In this document: in pieces, positions 35,688-44,330 of the stretch
Layout: every line of letters begins with the position of its first letter
Numbering within the stretch: the stretch's first letter is position 1
Assembly: GCA_016706255.1 (NCBI GenBank)
Contig: JADJJZ010000006.1
Coordinates: 186,001 to 250,000 of the forward strand
Direction of reading: 5' to 3'
Length of the DNA: 64,000 bases
Origin: Bacteroidota bacterium
Lineage (GTDB): Bacteria; Bacteroidota; Bacteroidia; Chitinophagales; BACL12
Program-made: the position numbers and the translations under genes
Notes under the pieces: model-generated
What the model saw: only the letters and a program-made list of their open reading frames with translations
Database searches by the model: none
Told to the model about the DNA's origin: nothing

Positions 35688-36635
35688 ATGAATACCATAC
35701 CTACCGTAAATCTCGCCGATTTTTTATCGGGCGATGCAGAAAGGAAAAATAATTTCGTACAAAGCCTTGGTAAAGCATACCAGGAAGTGGGCTTTGTTGC
35801 CGTGCAAAATCATGGCATCAACCAACAATTGGTCGACGATTTTTATAAGGCAGTGGAACAATTTTTTGCCTTGCCCGATGAAGTGAAACTGCAATATGAA
35901 GTACCCGGATTAGCAGGGCAGCGCGGATTTACCTCTTTCGGAAAAGAACACGCAAAAAACAGCAGCGCAGGCGATTTGAAAGAGTTTTGGCAAATTGGGC
36001 AAACCATTGAAGATGGTGAAGTGGTTGCAGATAATTATCCTGCAAATGTTAAGGTAAAAGAGATTGCAGCATTTAATGATTTGGGTTACAATTTATATAG
36101 AGGATTTGAAAAATCAGGTCGCTCATTATTACAATCGCTTGCGTTGTTTTTGGGGTTAGATGAACATTATTTCGACGAAAAAATACATAACGGAAATTCC
36201 ATTCTCAGGGCAATTTATTATCCGCCAATTACGCAGGAGCCTGCCTCTGCAATTCGCGCCGAGCAACATGAGGATATTAATTTAATTACCCTGCTGGTAG
36301 GCGCTTCTGCCGACGGACTGGAAGTGATGGATACTGCAGGAAACTGGGTTGCCGTTAAAACCGCTCCAACCGAAATTGTTGTGAACGTTGGCGACATGCT
36401 GCAAAGGCTTACCAATAACGTTCTGCGCTCAACCACCCACCGTGTTGTAAACCCGCCGCGTGAAAAATGGCATACACCACGTTTTTCAATTCCATTTTTC
36501 CTTCATCCGAAATCAGAAATGAGCCTCAATTGCCTGGCCGATTGTGTTACCGAATCCAATCCGCTTGCATACGAACCAATTACTGCCGGCGAATATCTGG
36601 ATGAACGTTTAAGGGAAATCGGGTTGAAAAAGTAA
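35688..36635 (+). CDS. isopenicillin-N-synthase-like 2-oxoglutarate/Fe(II) oxygenase
   Basis: From the ATG at 35688 the product has 315 residues. The start 27 codons earlier gives an N-terminus unlike the family, which begins IPTVNLADF. The iron ligands are His194, Asp196 and His251, and Arg265 with Ser267 in RFS binds 2-oxoglutarate. These and the N-terminal DIOX_N-like region (VGFVAVQNHGI) place it in the IPNS/ACC-oxidase-like family. The substrate is unknown. TATACTTG at 35661-35668 is a one-mismatch promoter element. Confidence 0.82.
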   Translation: MNTIPTVNLADFLSGDAERKNNFVQSLGKAYQEVGFVAVQNHGINQQLVDDFYKAVEQFFALPDEVKLQYEVPGLAGQRGFTSFGKEHAKNSSAGDLKEFWQIGQTIEDGEVVADNYPANVKVKEIAAFNDLGYNLYRGFEKSGRSLLQSLALFLGLDEHYFDEKIHNGNSILRAIYYPPITQEPASAIRAEQHEDINLITLLVGASADGLEVMDTAGNWVAVKTAPTEIVVNVGDMLQRLTNNVLRSTTHRVVNPPREKWHTPRFSIPFFLHPKSEMSLNCLADCVTESNPLAYEPITAGEYLDERLREIGLKK

Positions 36636-36721
36636 TTTTTAGCCTGTCACATTTTGCCATTTTTTTGTTGCTTTTATATGGAGCAAGTGTTGTACCTATG
36701 CAAATCGAAAAAGATTTCTGC

Positions 36722-36729
36722 TATTTTTG
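36722..36729 (+). promoter_or_regulatory. -7 promoter element of the beta-barrel gene
   Basis: TATTTTTG matches TAnnTTTG and ends 32 bases before the ATG at 36762. The nearest TTG upstream is 29 bases away, longer than the normal gap. Confidence 0.4.
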
Positions 36730-36761
36730 CCTAACCTAAAATATTTTTTAAAACCCGAATT

Positions 36762-37583
36762 ATGAAAAAATTAATAAGCCTACTCAGCTTTGTTGCCTTA
36801 TTAGGCACTGCAAATGCACAAAAAGGAGTTGTAGATGTTGTTGGATTGCACCTTGGTTTACAAGGCGGATTTAATAGTACCTGGATTCTGAATCAAAACA
36901 ATTATGGTTTTCAGGAACTGGATTATTCCAGAACCTTTGGTTTTTCAACCGGATTGGCAATTGGATATAATTTTACGAATACCATGGGTATTCAGGTAGA
37001 CCTCAATTATGCAACCATGGGTCAGGATTATTTTGATATATCTAAAGACTTTTGCAATATCGATGCAAACGGTGATAACAAACCTGAAAAAGTTGAAACT
37101 TACCGTTACGTTGGATTAAACTATGTGCAAATTCCAATCATGTTCCGTTACCAAAGTACAAGAACAAAAAAACAAATGATTTCTTTTCACGCAATGGCAG
37201 GTCCTTCTTTCGGATTTTTATCTGCAGCAAGTATGAGTTATGAAGCCGATACTGCATTTACCGGAACGATATATACTATTCCTGGTGAAACAATTGACTA
37301 TATGGTACCTGAATTTTCACTAACTGCAGAAAATGAATCAGCAGATGCATATTTTTCAGGTTTCGATTTAGGATTTACCCTCGACCTCGGTGCAGATATT
37401 TTTGTAACTAAACAATTATATATTACACCTGCTGCAAAATTTTATTACGGATTAACAGATATTAATTCTGCACCAACAAGAGAAAGAAGAAAAGATATCG
37501 AAACTACCGATTATACCGGCGCTTCAAGAAATGCATTTGGTGGTATATCAGTTGGTATTCATTATTTATTAATCGCCGATTAA
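36762..37583 (+). CDS. outer-membrane beta-barrel protein (PorT-like / porin family)
   Basis: This 273-residue protein has a signal peptide (TANAQ) and repeated amphipathic strands such as LGLQGGFNSTWIL, GFSTGLAIGYNF, IPIMFRYQ and ISVGIHYLL. That is the OMP_b-brl layout common in Bacteroidetes. An acidic loop (SKDFCNIDANGDNKPEK) could bind calcium. The function is unknown; PorT itself is one member of this family, but this is not enough to name it. It ends at a strong hairpin shared with the convergent lysyl-oxidase-like gene. Confidence 0.8.
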   Translation: MKKLISLLSFVALLGTANAQKGVVDVVGLHLGLQGGFNSTWILNQNNYGFQELDYSRTFGFSTGLAIGYNFTNTMGIQVDLNYATMGQDYFDISKDFCNIDANGDNKPEKVETYRYVGLNYVQIPIMFRYQSTRTKKQMISFHAMAGPSFGFLSAASMSYEADTAFTGTIYTIPGETIDYMVPEFSLTAENESADAYFSGFDLGFTLDLGADIFVTKQLYITPAAKFYYGLTDINSAPTRERRKDIETTDYTGASRNAFGGISVGIHYLLIAD

Positions 37584-37616
37584 TTTATTCCTGAAATAAA
37601 TTTATTGAACTTACTA

Positions 37617-37660
37617 TAATAGAAAAAGCCGCGTCTAACTAAACGCGGCTTTTTCTATTA
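37617..37660. terminator. bidirectional hairpin terminator
   Basis: A perfect 17-bp stem, TAATAGAAAAAGCCGCG with its complement, encloses a 10-base loop. It lies between the 3' ends of two convergent genes. A run on one side and T run on the other let it serve both. Confidence 0.85.
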
Positions 37661-37674
37661 ATAATATTTTCTGA

Positions 37675-39744
37675 TTATTCTACAACTACATTCGAACTTA
37701 CAACATGTCCGTTGCAGCTAACTTTTACCATATAAACACCTGAACTCTGATTGCTTAAATCTACAGGAACTGCAATTACACCATTTGCATTGCTGATGTT
37801 TTTGCTGTAAACCTGCTGACCAGTAATATTTGTTACAATAATATCTACTGCATCAACCGGTGCTGTATTTAATTCTACAGTAAACATTCCTTCGCTCGGA
37901 TTCGGATAAACTTCAAATGAATTTAATGATGAAATTTCTCCTATTGATGAACAAACTTTTACTTCAACTTCTACACCTGATCTAACGCTCGGGCAAGCAA
38001 AAATGCTGTTACCTGTTACGTGCCAGTCGTAGAAATAATACCAGCGTGATTCATCAAAACTACTGTTGGTAATACTTACTAAACCATCAACATTATACGG
38101 ATAACTTGTTCCTGCAGTACTGCGTTTTAATTTCGGAGAAATATCGCCAAATGTTGCAGTATTAGTAGCATCACTTGTGCCTAAACGATAGTTGCTGCCA
38201 ACCGGAATATCAAATCCTAAATCAATAACTGTTGTTCCTGATGGAATATTTACGGTTAATGAATTTACAACAGTTCCCGCTGCATTGCGCACTTCAATAG
38301 TACGATCGCCCGGATAATCAGTATATACTTTTACACTTTCTAATGTAAAATCTTCTAACACATCAAATACTTCATATCCGTTATAAGGAGAACCTGTGCT
38401 GTAATCAGAACCCTCATGGTTTGGCTGACCAACATAAGTGTCAATTGCACTGGTAATTTCAGTTACATTCTCAGCATAAAAAGAAGTATTTTCAAATAAT
38501 GCTGCTGTAGTTAATGTTGAACCTGTGCCTAATAATGTTCCACCAACCGGAGCATTATACCAGTTAATAACACCATCACCTGTTGCAGTTAATTCAGTTG
38601 CAGAACCAATACAAACTACATCAGCAGGATCAATTGATGCCATTGTGCTTTCAATCATTTCTACAACAATAGTATCAGTATAAATATCACCACATTCACG
38701 TTCAACAAAACAATAATATGTACCGGGTTCAGTAATCGTAATCGCATTTGTTGTTTCACCACTCGACCAGTTATAAGCTGTTCCAATTGGAGAAACACTT
38801 AATTCAACAACTTCGCTTGCACAAATTGTTAAAACACCTGTTTCTAATTCAGAACCACCTGTTGAATTAATATTTAATTCAGTTAAAACTTCAGGTTGTT
38901 CAGTTAACGTAATTGGAACTGCAATTACGTTATTGTTATCACTTTCTTCAATATAATTTCCGTTAGGGTCAATTTCAACAACAATATAATAATCGCCGTT
39001 ACAAACACCTTCTGGTAATACGATTTCCATACCATCAAGGTAGTAATCATAAATATCTAAATAACCAACAGAAATACCCTGATTGGTAATAGCGCAATTA
39101 TATCCGCCACCACCTAAACCGTAATTTTCAATAGTATTTGTTACAACAGTACCATCATCTTCACGACAATAACCGTAGTTACTTGGAGAAGCACAGTTGG
39201 CCAAATCCATTAAACAAAATCCCATTTTAGTACCGTAACCAAGTATCGGCCATTCGGTAGGATCTTCTACACCATCAATTGGTTTACGTAAAGTATAAAC
39301 ACCCCAGTTGTCAGTATGGAAGTGACCGTGGTCAGGGTGGTAAGTCATTGTTCCCGCAGCTTTTTCCCAATTGGTCATTGTTTCACCGCTTTTATGATAA
39401 ATGCGCTGATTAATAATCTGTTTTGGAGCAGAACCGTCGTCACATAAACTTAATCCGCCCGGACTGTAAATCGTATCGCCACCACATACATAATAGTCGG
39501 TTGCTACAACGCGCAACGGGCCGTGGCCGATGTTTGGCGTACCAACACCCAACAAAATCTGACCAGGGTTTTCAACCGTGTTTTCAGGTTCTGCAAGATG
39601 GTCGTAAGAAGCTGTCATGTCAGGTAATAAATCGCAATCATTTGTTCCGTCGAGACAGTGACAATCCGTTGCATTGGTTACGGTGCACTGATTGTAAGCT
39701 ACAAATGGCGCCGCAGCCATAAAAAGGAGTAATAATTTTTTCAT
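37675..39744 (-). CDS. secreted lysyl-oxidase-like protein with Ig-like domains and T9SS sorting domain
   Basis: This 689-residue protein has a signal peptide (to about 18) and a lysyl-oxidase-type domain (about 38-275). The copper-binding histidines are in YHPDHGHFHTDNWGVYTL (His136, His139, His141, His143), with GFCLMD, NQGISVGYLDIYDYYLDG and NYIEESDNNN following as in that family. Two Ig-like domains follow (about 300-365 and 368-432). A C-terminal module of unknown type (about 440-600) and a T9SS tail with VYPNPSEG complete it. Lysyl oxidases oxidise lysine amines using copper and a lysine-tyrosyl quinone. Activity here is likely but not proven. It has its own promoter and terminator. Confidence 0.82.
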   Translation of the reverse strand: MKKLLLLFMAAAPFVAYNQCTVTNATDCHCLDGTNDCDLLPDMTASYDHLAEPENTVENPGQILLGVGTPNIGHGPLRVVATDYYVCGGDTIYSPGGLSLCDDGSAPKQIINQRIYHKSGETMTNWEKAAGTMTYHPDHGHFHTDNWGVYTLRKPIDGVEDPTEWPILGYGTKMGFCLMDLANCASPSNYGYCREDDGTVVTNTIENYGLGGGGYNCAITNQGISVGYLDIYDYYLDGMEIVLPEGVCNGDYYIVVEIDPNGNYIEESDNNNVIAVPITLTEQPEVLTELNINSTGGSELETGVLTICASEVVELSVSPIGTAYNWSSGETTNAITITEPGTYYCFVERECGDIYTDTIVVEMIESTMASIDPADVVCIGSATELTATGDGVINWYNAPVGGTLLGTGSTLTTAALFENTSFYAENVTEITSAIDTYVGQPNHEGSDYSTGSPYNGYEVFDVLEDFTLESVKVYTDYPGDRTIEVRNAAGTVVNSLTVNIPSGTTVIDLGFDIPVGSNYRLGTSDATNTATFGDISPKLKRSTAGTSYPYNVDGLVSITNSSFDESRWYYFYDWHVTGNSIFACPSVRSGVEVEVKVCSSIGEISSLNSFEVYPNPSEGMFTVELNTAPVDAVDIIVTNITGQQVYSKNISNANGVIAVPVDLSNQSSGVYMVKVSCNGHVVSSNVVVE

Positions 39745-39785
39745 ATTAATTAGTTGATGAGGTTAATGCCTTTTTGAAAGGTGAC

Positions 39786-39819
39786 GAAAGTTAACAATAT
39801 TTTAAATATGTCCCAAAAA
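39786..39819 (-). promoter_or_regulatory. promoter of the lysyl-oxidase-like gene
   Basis: On the minus strand TTTTTG (39819-39814) is followed after 20 bases by TAACTTTC (39793-39786), one mismatch from TAnnTTTG. The spacing equals that of the PorP/SprF promoter. The ATG is about 42 bases further on. Confidence 0.5.
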
Positions 39820-39927
39820 CCTACAGGTTTATGAGATTATTATGGCAATTATTTTATTAAATAAGATGTCACAAAATGGCAATTTATTTGCAAAAAAGCC
39901 GGCTCGCCCATCTTCACAAAAAGGCAT

Positions 39928-39960
39928 AAAAAAACCCCGGCAACTTTCGCTGCCGGGGTT
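39928..39960 (-). terminator. rho-independent terminator after korB
   Basis: A perfect 10-bp GC-rich stem, AACCCCGGCA with TGCCGGGGTT, around an 8-base loop is followed on the minus strand by a run of T. It lies 12 bases past the korB stop codon. Confidence 0.85.
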
Positions 39961-39972
39961 GGTTGTAATGTT

Positions 39973-40995
39973 TTATTTAATTTCCCAGGTTTCTGAACCA
40001 CGAATCAGTTTATCTAAATCGCCTTCACCTTTTCCTAAGGCAGCGTTTAACTGTTCGTTCATCAAATCCTCATAAGTAGCACGTTTGTCGGTAGCATAAA
40101 ATACGCCGAACGGACGAGGTAAATGACCGTCAATAGCAGGGTTATCAAAAATTCGCGCTAAAATTTGCGCTTTATAAATATCAGTTTCATCGTGAATCCA
40201 CAAATCATCTTTCGTATAACCGGCATTCAAATCTACGGCAACAGGTGTAAATCCGTCTAATTTAATACCCCAGTTATCGGTTTCGCCAAATACTAATGGC
40301 TGACCGTGACGCACAAATAAATCGTTTGTTTTTTTGTTCGCTTTTTCAGTAAATACCTCAAATGCACCATCATTAAAAATGTTACAGTTTTGGTAGATTT
40401 CTAAAAACGATGTGCCTTTATGTGCATTAGCACGAATTAACGATTCCTGTAAATGTGCAGGGTCGCGATCCATACTTCTTGCAACAAATGTTGCATCAGC
40501 ACCAAGTGCTAAAGCAGCAGGATTAAACGGATGATCAACCGAACCCATTGGTGTTGATTTCGCAACTTTTCCTAATGGTGATGTTGGTGAATATTGTCCT
40601 TTTGTTAATCCGTAAATTTCATTGTTGAACAATAAAACGTTCACGTTAAAATTTCTGCGTAATAAGTGAATCATGTGATTACCACCAATTGATAAACCAT
40701 CACCGTCACCTGTAACAATCCAAACACTTAAATCAGGACGCGCAGCCTTTAATCCGGACGCAACTGCAGTAGCGCGACCGTGAATACTGTGCATTCCAAA
40801 TGTATTGGTATAATAAGGAAAACGCGAAGAACAACCGATACCCGATACTACAACAATATTCTCACGCGGAATACCCAATTGTGGTAACACAGTATGCACC
40901 TGTTTTAAAATAGAATAATCTCCACAACCGGGACACCACCTAACTTCCTGGTCAGTCGCAAAATCTTTCGCCGTTAATTGAATCGTTTCGCTCAT
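39973..40995 (-). CDS. korB: 2-oxoacid:ferredoxin oxidoreductase beta subunit (2-oxoglutarate type)
   Basis: This 340-residue protein contains WCPGCGDYSIL (Cys21 and Cys24), GIGCSSR (Cys55) and the thiamine-diphosphate/magnesium site GDGDG (96-100) with Asn106. It forms the catalytic half of an enzyme that converts 2-oxoglutarate to succinyl-CoA (or the reverse) with ferredoxin. The gene follows korA on the same strand after 174 bases that contain an 8-bp tandem repeat. It ends with a strong terminator. Pyruvate-type specificity cannot be excluded from sequence alone. Confidence 0.9.
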   Translation of the reverse strand: MSETIQLTAKDFATDQEVRWCPGCGDYSILKQVHTVLPQLGIPRENIVVVSGIGCSSRFPYYTNTFGMHSIHGRATAVASGLKAARPDLSVWIVTGDGDGLSIGGNHMIHLLRRNFNVNVLLFNNEIYGLTKGQYSPTSPLGKVAKSTPMGSVDHPFNPAALALGADATFVARSMDRDPAHLQESLIRANAHKGTSFLEIYQNCNIFNDGAFEVFTEKANKKTNDLFVRHGQPLVFGETDNWGIKLDGFTPVAVDLNAGYTKDDLWIHDETDIYKAQILARIFDNPAIDGHLPRPFGVFYATDKRATYEDLMNEQLNAALGKGEGDLDKLIRGSETWEIK

Positions 40996-41107
40996 AATAT
41001 TTTTTTATTTTTTTCCATTCACCGAAGTGAATATTTTTAATTTAATTTTTTTTAATCAATTTGCTGTTGTATCAAAATGAACTTTAAAAATTCTCATTCC
41101 ATCTAAC

Positions 41108-41174
41108 CTCAAAACCGGCTGTTTAATCAGCACATTAGCACATTAGCACATCAGCACATCAGCACATTATCACA
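41108..41174 (-). repeat. 8-bp tandem repeat (TGTGCTRA) with conserved tail, copy 2
   Basis: On the minus strand six units (first TGTGATAA, then TGTGCTRA) run into TTAAACAGCCGGTTTTGAG, identical to the tail of copy 1 at 22991-23042. The first unit supplies the TGA stop codon of korA, so the repeat abuts the coding sequence directly. Confidence 0.8.
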
Positions 41175-42999
41175 TTAACTCCATAATCGCCTCAATCAAC
41201 TCACCACTCGTAATCGGTGTTCCTTTAATTTTATTGTACGGAATAGCAGGTATCATATATTTATCTCTTAATACCTTCACTAATTGTCCGTTGTTAATTT
41301 CAGGAACAATTACTTTATCGTAGCTGAATAAAATTTCACCTAAATTTTTAGGGAAAGGTTTTAAATAACGAATATGTGCGTGCGCAACTTCATAACCATC
41401 GGCTAATAAATGGTTAACAGCACTTTGAATTGAGCCGTAAGTTGAACCCCATCCAACAACTAAAACTTTTCCTTTTGAAGGACCACTCTCAATTGTTTGT
41501 AATGGAATATAATCAGCAATACGTTCAACTTTTTCTTCGCGCAATTTCACCATAAATTCATGGTTATCGGCGTCGTATGAAATGTTACCTGTTTCATTTG
41601 CTTTTTCTAAACCACCAATGCGGTGTTCCAAACCTTTGGTGCCCGGAATTGCCCAAGGGCGACTTAGTTTTTCATCGCGTTTGTATGGTAAATATGGCGA
41701 ACCATCTTCAATCGGTTTAGCAAATTCCACTTTTATTTCAGGAAGGTCTGCCGATTTCGGGAATTTCCAAGGTTCAGCACCATTGGCAATATAACCATCG
41801 CTCAACATCATAACCGGAGTCATGTGTTGTAAGGCTATGCGGCACGATTCAAATGCAACATCAAATGCATCACTCGGACGAGCAGCAGCAATAACCGGCA
41901 TCGGACATTCGCCGTTTCTGCCGTATAATGCCTGTAACAAATCGGCTTGTTCTGTCTTGGTAGGCATACCGGTTGACGGACCTGCGCGCTGAATATTCAC
42001 AACCACCAACGGCATTTCCAGCATTACTGCAAGACCCATCGCTTCACCTTTAAGGGCAACACCCGGACCTGAAGTAGTAGTTAATGCAAGGTGACCACCA
42101 AAAGCGGCGCCTATTGATGAACAAATGGCAGCAATTTCATCTTCTGCCTGAAAAGTGCGCACACCAAAGTTTTTATTCGCAGCAAGGGCATGTAAAATGT
42201 CCGATGCCGGCGTAATAGGGTATGAGCCTAAAAACAATGGTAATCCGCATTTTTTACTGGCGGCAACAAAACCCATGGCGGCAGCCTCATTACCCATTAT
42301 ACTGCGGTAAGTGCCCGGATCCAGTTTTGCAGCTTCCACTTTATAACGAGAAGCAAAAACTTCAACGGTATCAGCATAGTTATAACCGGCTTTCAGTGCG
42401 CGCACGTTGGCTTCCAGCACATCCGGTTTTTTACTGAATTTCGATGTTAAAAATCGTTCAGTCGATTCAAGTGTGCGGCTATACATATAGTATAAAAAGC
42501 CGAGCACAAACATATTTTTACAACGATCCTTCTCCTTCACACCCATCGTGATATCGGAGAGGGCTTCGCGGGTAAGTTTCGTAACGTCAATTTTAATAAC
42601 CTGATAGCCATCCAGTGTACCATCTTCCAGCGGATTGGTTTCCGCATTGGCGAGGCGCATGTTTCTTGAGTCAAAACCATCTGTATTGGCTATTACAATA
42701 GCGCCTTTTTTCAGTGCGTATAAGTTCACCTTTAAAGCGGCTACGTTCATGGCAACCAGCACATCACAGGCATCGCCCGGCGTGTAAATTTTGCGGCTGC
42801 CAAAGTGTAACTGAAAACCCGAAACACCCGGCAAAGTACCTATTGGTGCACGAATTTCGGCAGGAAAGTCAGGAAATGTGGCCAAATCGGCCCCTAAAAG
42901 TGCAGTGTTAGTTGTAAACTGCCCACCGGTAAGCTGCATACCGTCACCACTATCGCCGGCAAATTTGATGACTACATCTTCAAGCGTTGTAATATTCAT
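41170..42999 (-). CDS. korA: 2-oxoacid:acceptor oxidoreductase alpha subunit (fused gamma-alpha)
   Basis: From the ATG at 42999 the product has 609 residues. A start 12 codons upstream (43035) gives an unrelated N-terminus. The first 190 residues form the gamma domain (FAGDSGDGMQLTGGQF). The alpha pyrimidine-binding and C-terminal domains follow, with SYPITPASDILHALA, TTSGPGVALKGEAMG and WGSTYGS. The fused gamma-alpha form is usual for KorA-type 2-oxoglutarate:ferredoxin oxidoreductases. The stop codon lies in a tandem repeat that separates it from korB. Confidence 0.9.
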   Translation of the reverse strand: MNITTLEDVVIKFAGDSGDGMQLTGGQFTTNTALLGADLATFPDFPAEIRAPIGTLPGVSGFQLHFGSRKIYTPGDACDVLVAMNVAALKVNLYALKKGAIVIANTDGFDSRNMRLANAETNPLEDGTLDGYQVIKIDVTKLTREALSDITMGVKEKDRCKNMFVLGFLYYMYSRTLESTERFLTSKFSKKPDVLEANVRALKAGYNYADTVEVFASRYKVEAAKLDPGTYRSIMGNEAAAMGFVAASKKCGLPLFLGSYPITPASDILHALAANKNFGVRTFQAEDEIAAICSSIGAAFGGHLALTTTSGPGVALKGEAMGLAVMLEMPLVVVNIQRAGPSTGMPTKTEQADLLQALYGRNGECPMPVIAAARPSDAFDVAFESCRIALQHMTPVMMLSDGYIANGAEPWKFPKSADLPEIKVEFAKPIEDGSPYLPYKRDEKLSRPWAIPGTKGLEHRIGGLEKANETGNISYDADNHEFMVKLREEKVERIADYIPLQTIESGPSKGKVLVVGWGSTYGSIQSAVNHLLADGYEVAHAHIRYLKPFPKNLGEILFSYDKVIVPEINNGQLVKVLRDKYMIPAIPYNKIKGTPITSGELIEAIMELM

Positions 43000-43125
43000 A
43001 TTTAATTTCAATTGTTTCGGTGGCCATATCGCCAACCGCTTCGGGGCGCTAAGTTAAGGAATTGTGGTAACAAAAATGGTGATTAAATAAAAGGAAAAAC
43101 ACAGGCAACTAAAGGCAATTTGGGG

Positions 43126-43256
43126 GCATGCCGCAGTGCCTTTTTCCTCCGAAGCAAACATCCTGCTGCGGCACCGCGCTTTACGCTCCAAATCCTCTCC
43201 CGCAGAAAAAGCGGGATGCGGGTTTTCCGCTGCAATCGCTTGCCCGGGGTTTTGAG
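43126..43256 (-). repeat. REP-like intergenic element, copy B
   Basis: Read on the minus strand it contains GCATCCCGCTTTTTCTGCGG followed by GAGAGGATTTGGAGCG, parallel to GCATCCCGTTTTTTCAACGG and GAGCGGACTTGGAATG in copy D. It includes the stem CCCGC/GCGGG. Copy C is a shorter relative in the same orientation. Confidence 0.7.
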
Positions 43257-43293
43257 GTCTTTTTTTCGTTTTTCGGCGACTGCAAATTTGTCA

Positions 43294-43341
43294 GAGTCCC
43301 TAAAACCTTCCAGGTTTAAACCTGGAAGGTTTTAGGGACTC
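43294..43341. repeat. 48-bp perfect palindrome
   Basis: The 24-base arm GAGTCCCTAAAACCTTCCAG plus GTTT is followed directly by its exact reverse complement, centred on TTTAAA, with no loop. It could form a cruciform in DNA or a hairpin in RNA. It lies next to REP-like copy B in a region with no genes. Confidence 0.9.
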
Positions 43342-43573
43342 AAAAAGTAGCATTAATAAATATAGCTTAACCGCTTACACTTTTGTTACAATTATATTTT
43401 GGATTTAAAATCGAAAATTTAAAGGGCAAAAGTGCATGAAAAAACCTTCCTGTAAATTTGTCAGATTTGTTTTTTTGATTTTTGCTGAATTACCAGTCAG
43501 AAAATATCATTAAAAGCTTCAGTCAATACTTTTAATTGCTGATTAAATTAAAATCAGTTTAAACTTAACTCAA

Positions 43574-44155
43574 TTAAATTTTTAAGTATGGCTTTAAAAT
43601 TTGCATAATTAAATTACTATGAAATTTGATTGCCTTTTTATCGGGTTCTTTTGTATTAGTGAGCAAAAAAGTTCTCATCCATCCGTCAGAAACTATGAAA
43701 ATGGTATAGAATGCATATTCCCGGGCCTGTAAATCAAAACCGGAATGAAATAAGTGCATTTCATCAAATGCTTTAAATGCACCATAAATCATTTCCTTTC
43801 TTCGTCCCATTAAGTTCCTATATGATTTTAGCAGGTTGGGGTACTGACCAATCGTTTTTGGCGATTCCACAAATAAAAATCGATACTTTACTGCTAACTG
43901 AAATATTTGTTCAATATTAAGCATCAGCAAAGCATATATATCCTGTTCAAGTTGCGCCGGGATTTTAGCAGCCTCAATTATTTCATGGTCCAATTGGTCA
44001 AATATGGACATCAATAAAATTTCTTTTGTTTTAAAATAATATCGAACATGCCCGTCGCTTATCTGCAAACTTTCCGCAATATCTCGAAAGCTGGTTTTAT
44101 TGATACCCTGCTCATTAAACAAGGTAACAGCATGTTTTAGAATCTCATTTTTCAA
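43574..44155 (-). CDS. TetR-family transcriptional regulator
   Basis: This 193-residue protein has an N-terminal helix-turn-helix (about 5-50) with INKTSFRDIAESLQISDGHVRYYFKTKEILL, the TetR signature, followed by an all-helical ligand domain. The gene is divergent from the SRPBCC gene at 44331, and a 24-bp perfect palindrome in the shared region is the likely operator. It probably controls that neighbour and itself; the inducer is unknown. Confidence 0.87.
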   Translation of the reverse strand: MKNEILKHAVTLFNEQGINKTSFRDIAESLQISDGHVRYYFKTKEILLMSIFDQLDHEIIEAAKIPAQLEQDIYALLMLNIEQIFQLAVKYRFLFVESPKTIGQYPNLLKSYRNLMGRRKEMIYGAFKAFDEMHLFHSGFDLQAREYAFYTIFIVSDGWMRTFLLTNTKEPDKKAIKFHSNLIMQILKPYLKI

Positions 44156-44271
44156 CGGGTAAGAAAATTATTTTGCCTGTAAAATTACGGAAAACAGGTT
44201 TAATGAATTTGAAATACCTATAGTAAAGCACAGTGCTCAGCCAATTAGCCCGGTATAAATACCTTTTAAAA

Positions 44272-44295
44272 AAATTAGCTCATTTGAGCTAATTT
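44272..44295. promoter_or_regulatory. probable TetR operator (24-bp palindrome)
   Basis: AAATTAGCTCATTTGAGCTA plus ATTT is a perfect inverted repeat. It covers the -33 TTTG of the promoter of the gene at 44331, so a bound regulator would block RNA polymerase. It lies 116 bases before the TetR start codon. Confidence 0.7.
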
Positions 44296-44316
44296 GTAAA
44301 ATATTATGTACCTTTG
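44283..44316 (+). promoter_or_regulatory. promoter of the SRPBCC gene at 44331
   Basis: TTTG (44283-44286) is followed after 22 bases by TACCTTTG (44309-44316), an exact TAnnTTTG. The ATG follows 14 bases later. The -33 element lies inside the palindromic operator. Confidence 0.6.
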
Positions 44317-44330
44317 CCTTAAAAAAAGCA

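Larger units (their letters stand above)
43000..43573. other. intergenic region with a REP-like element and a long palindrome
   Basis: No gene is supported here. The region holds REP-like copy B (43126-43256) and the 48-bp perfect palindrome (43294-43341). Short open frames across it are made by the repeat itself. The remaining AT-rich 230 bases before the TetR gene show nothing recognisable. Confidence 0.65.

Noticed and set aside
39842..40075. 77-codon plus-strand frame
   Set aside because: It crosses the korB terminator and the end of korB on the other strand; no support.
43120..43335. Two plus-strand frames of 63-71 codons
   Set aside because: Both run through REP-like copy B and the long palindrome; repeat-derived, not genes.
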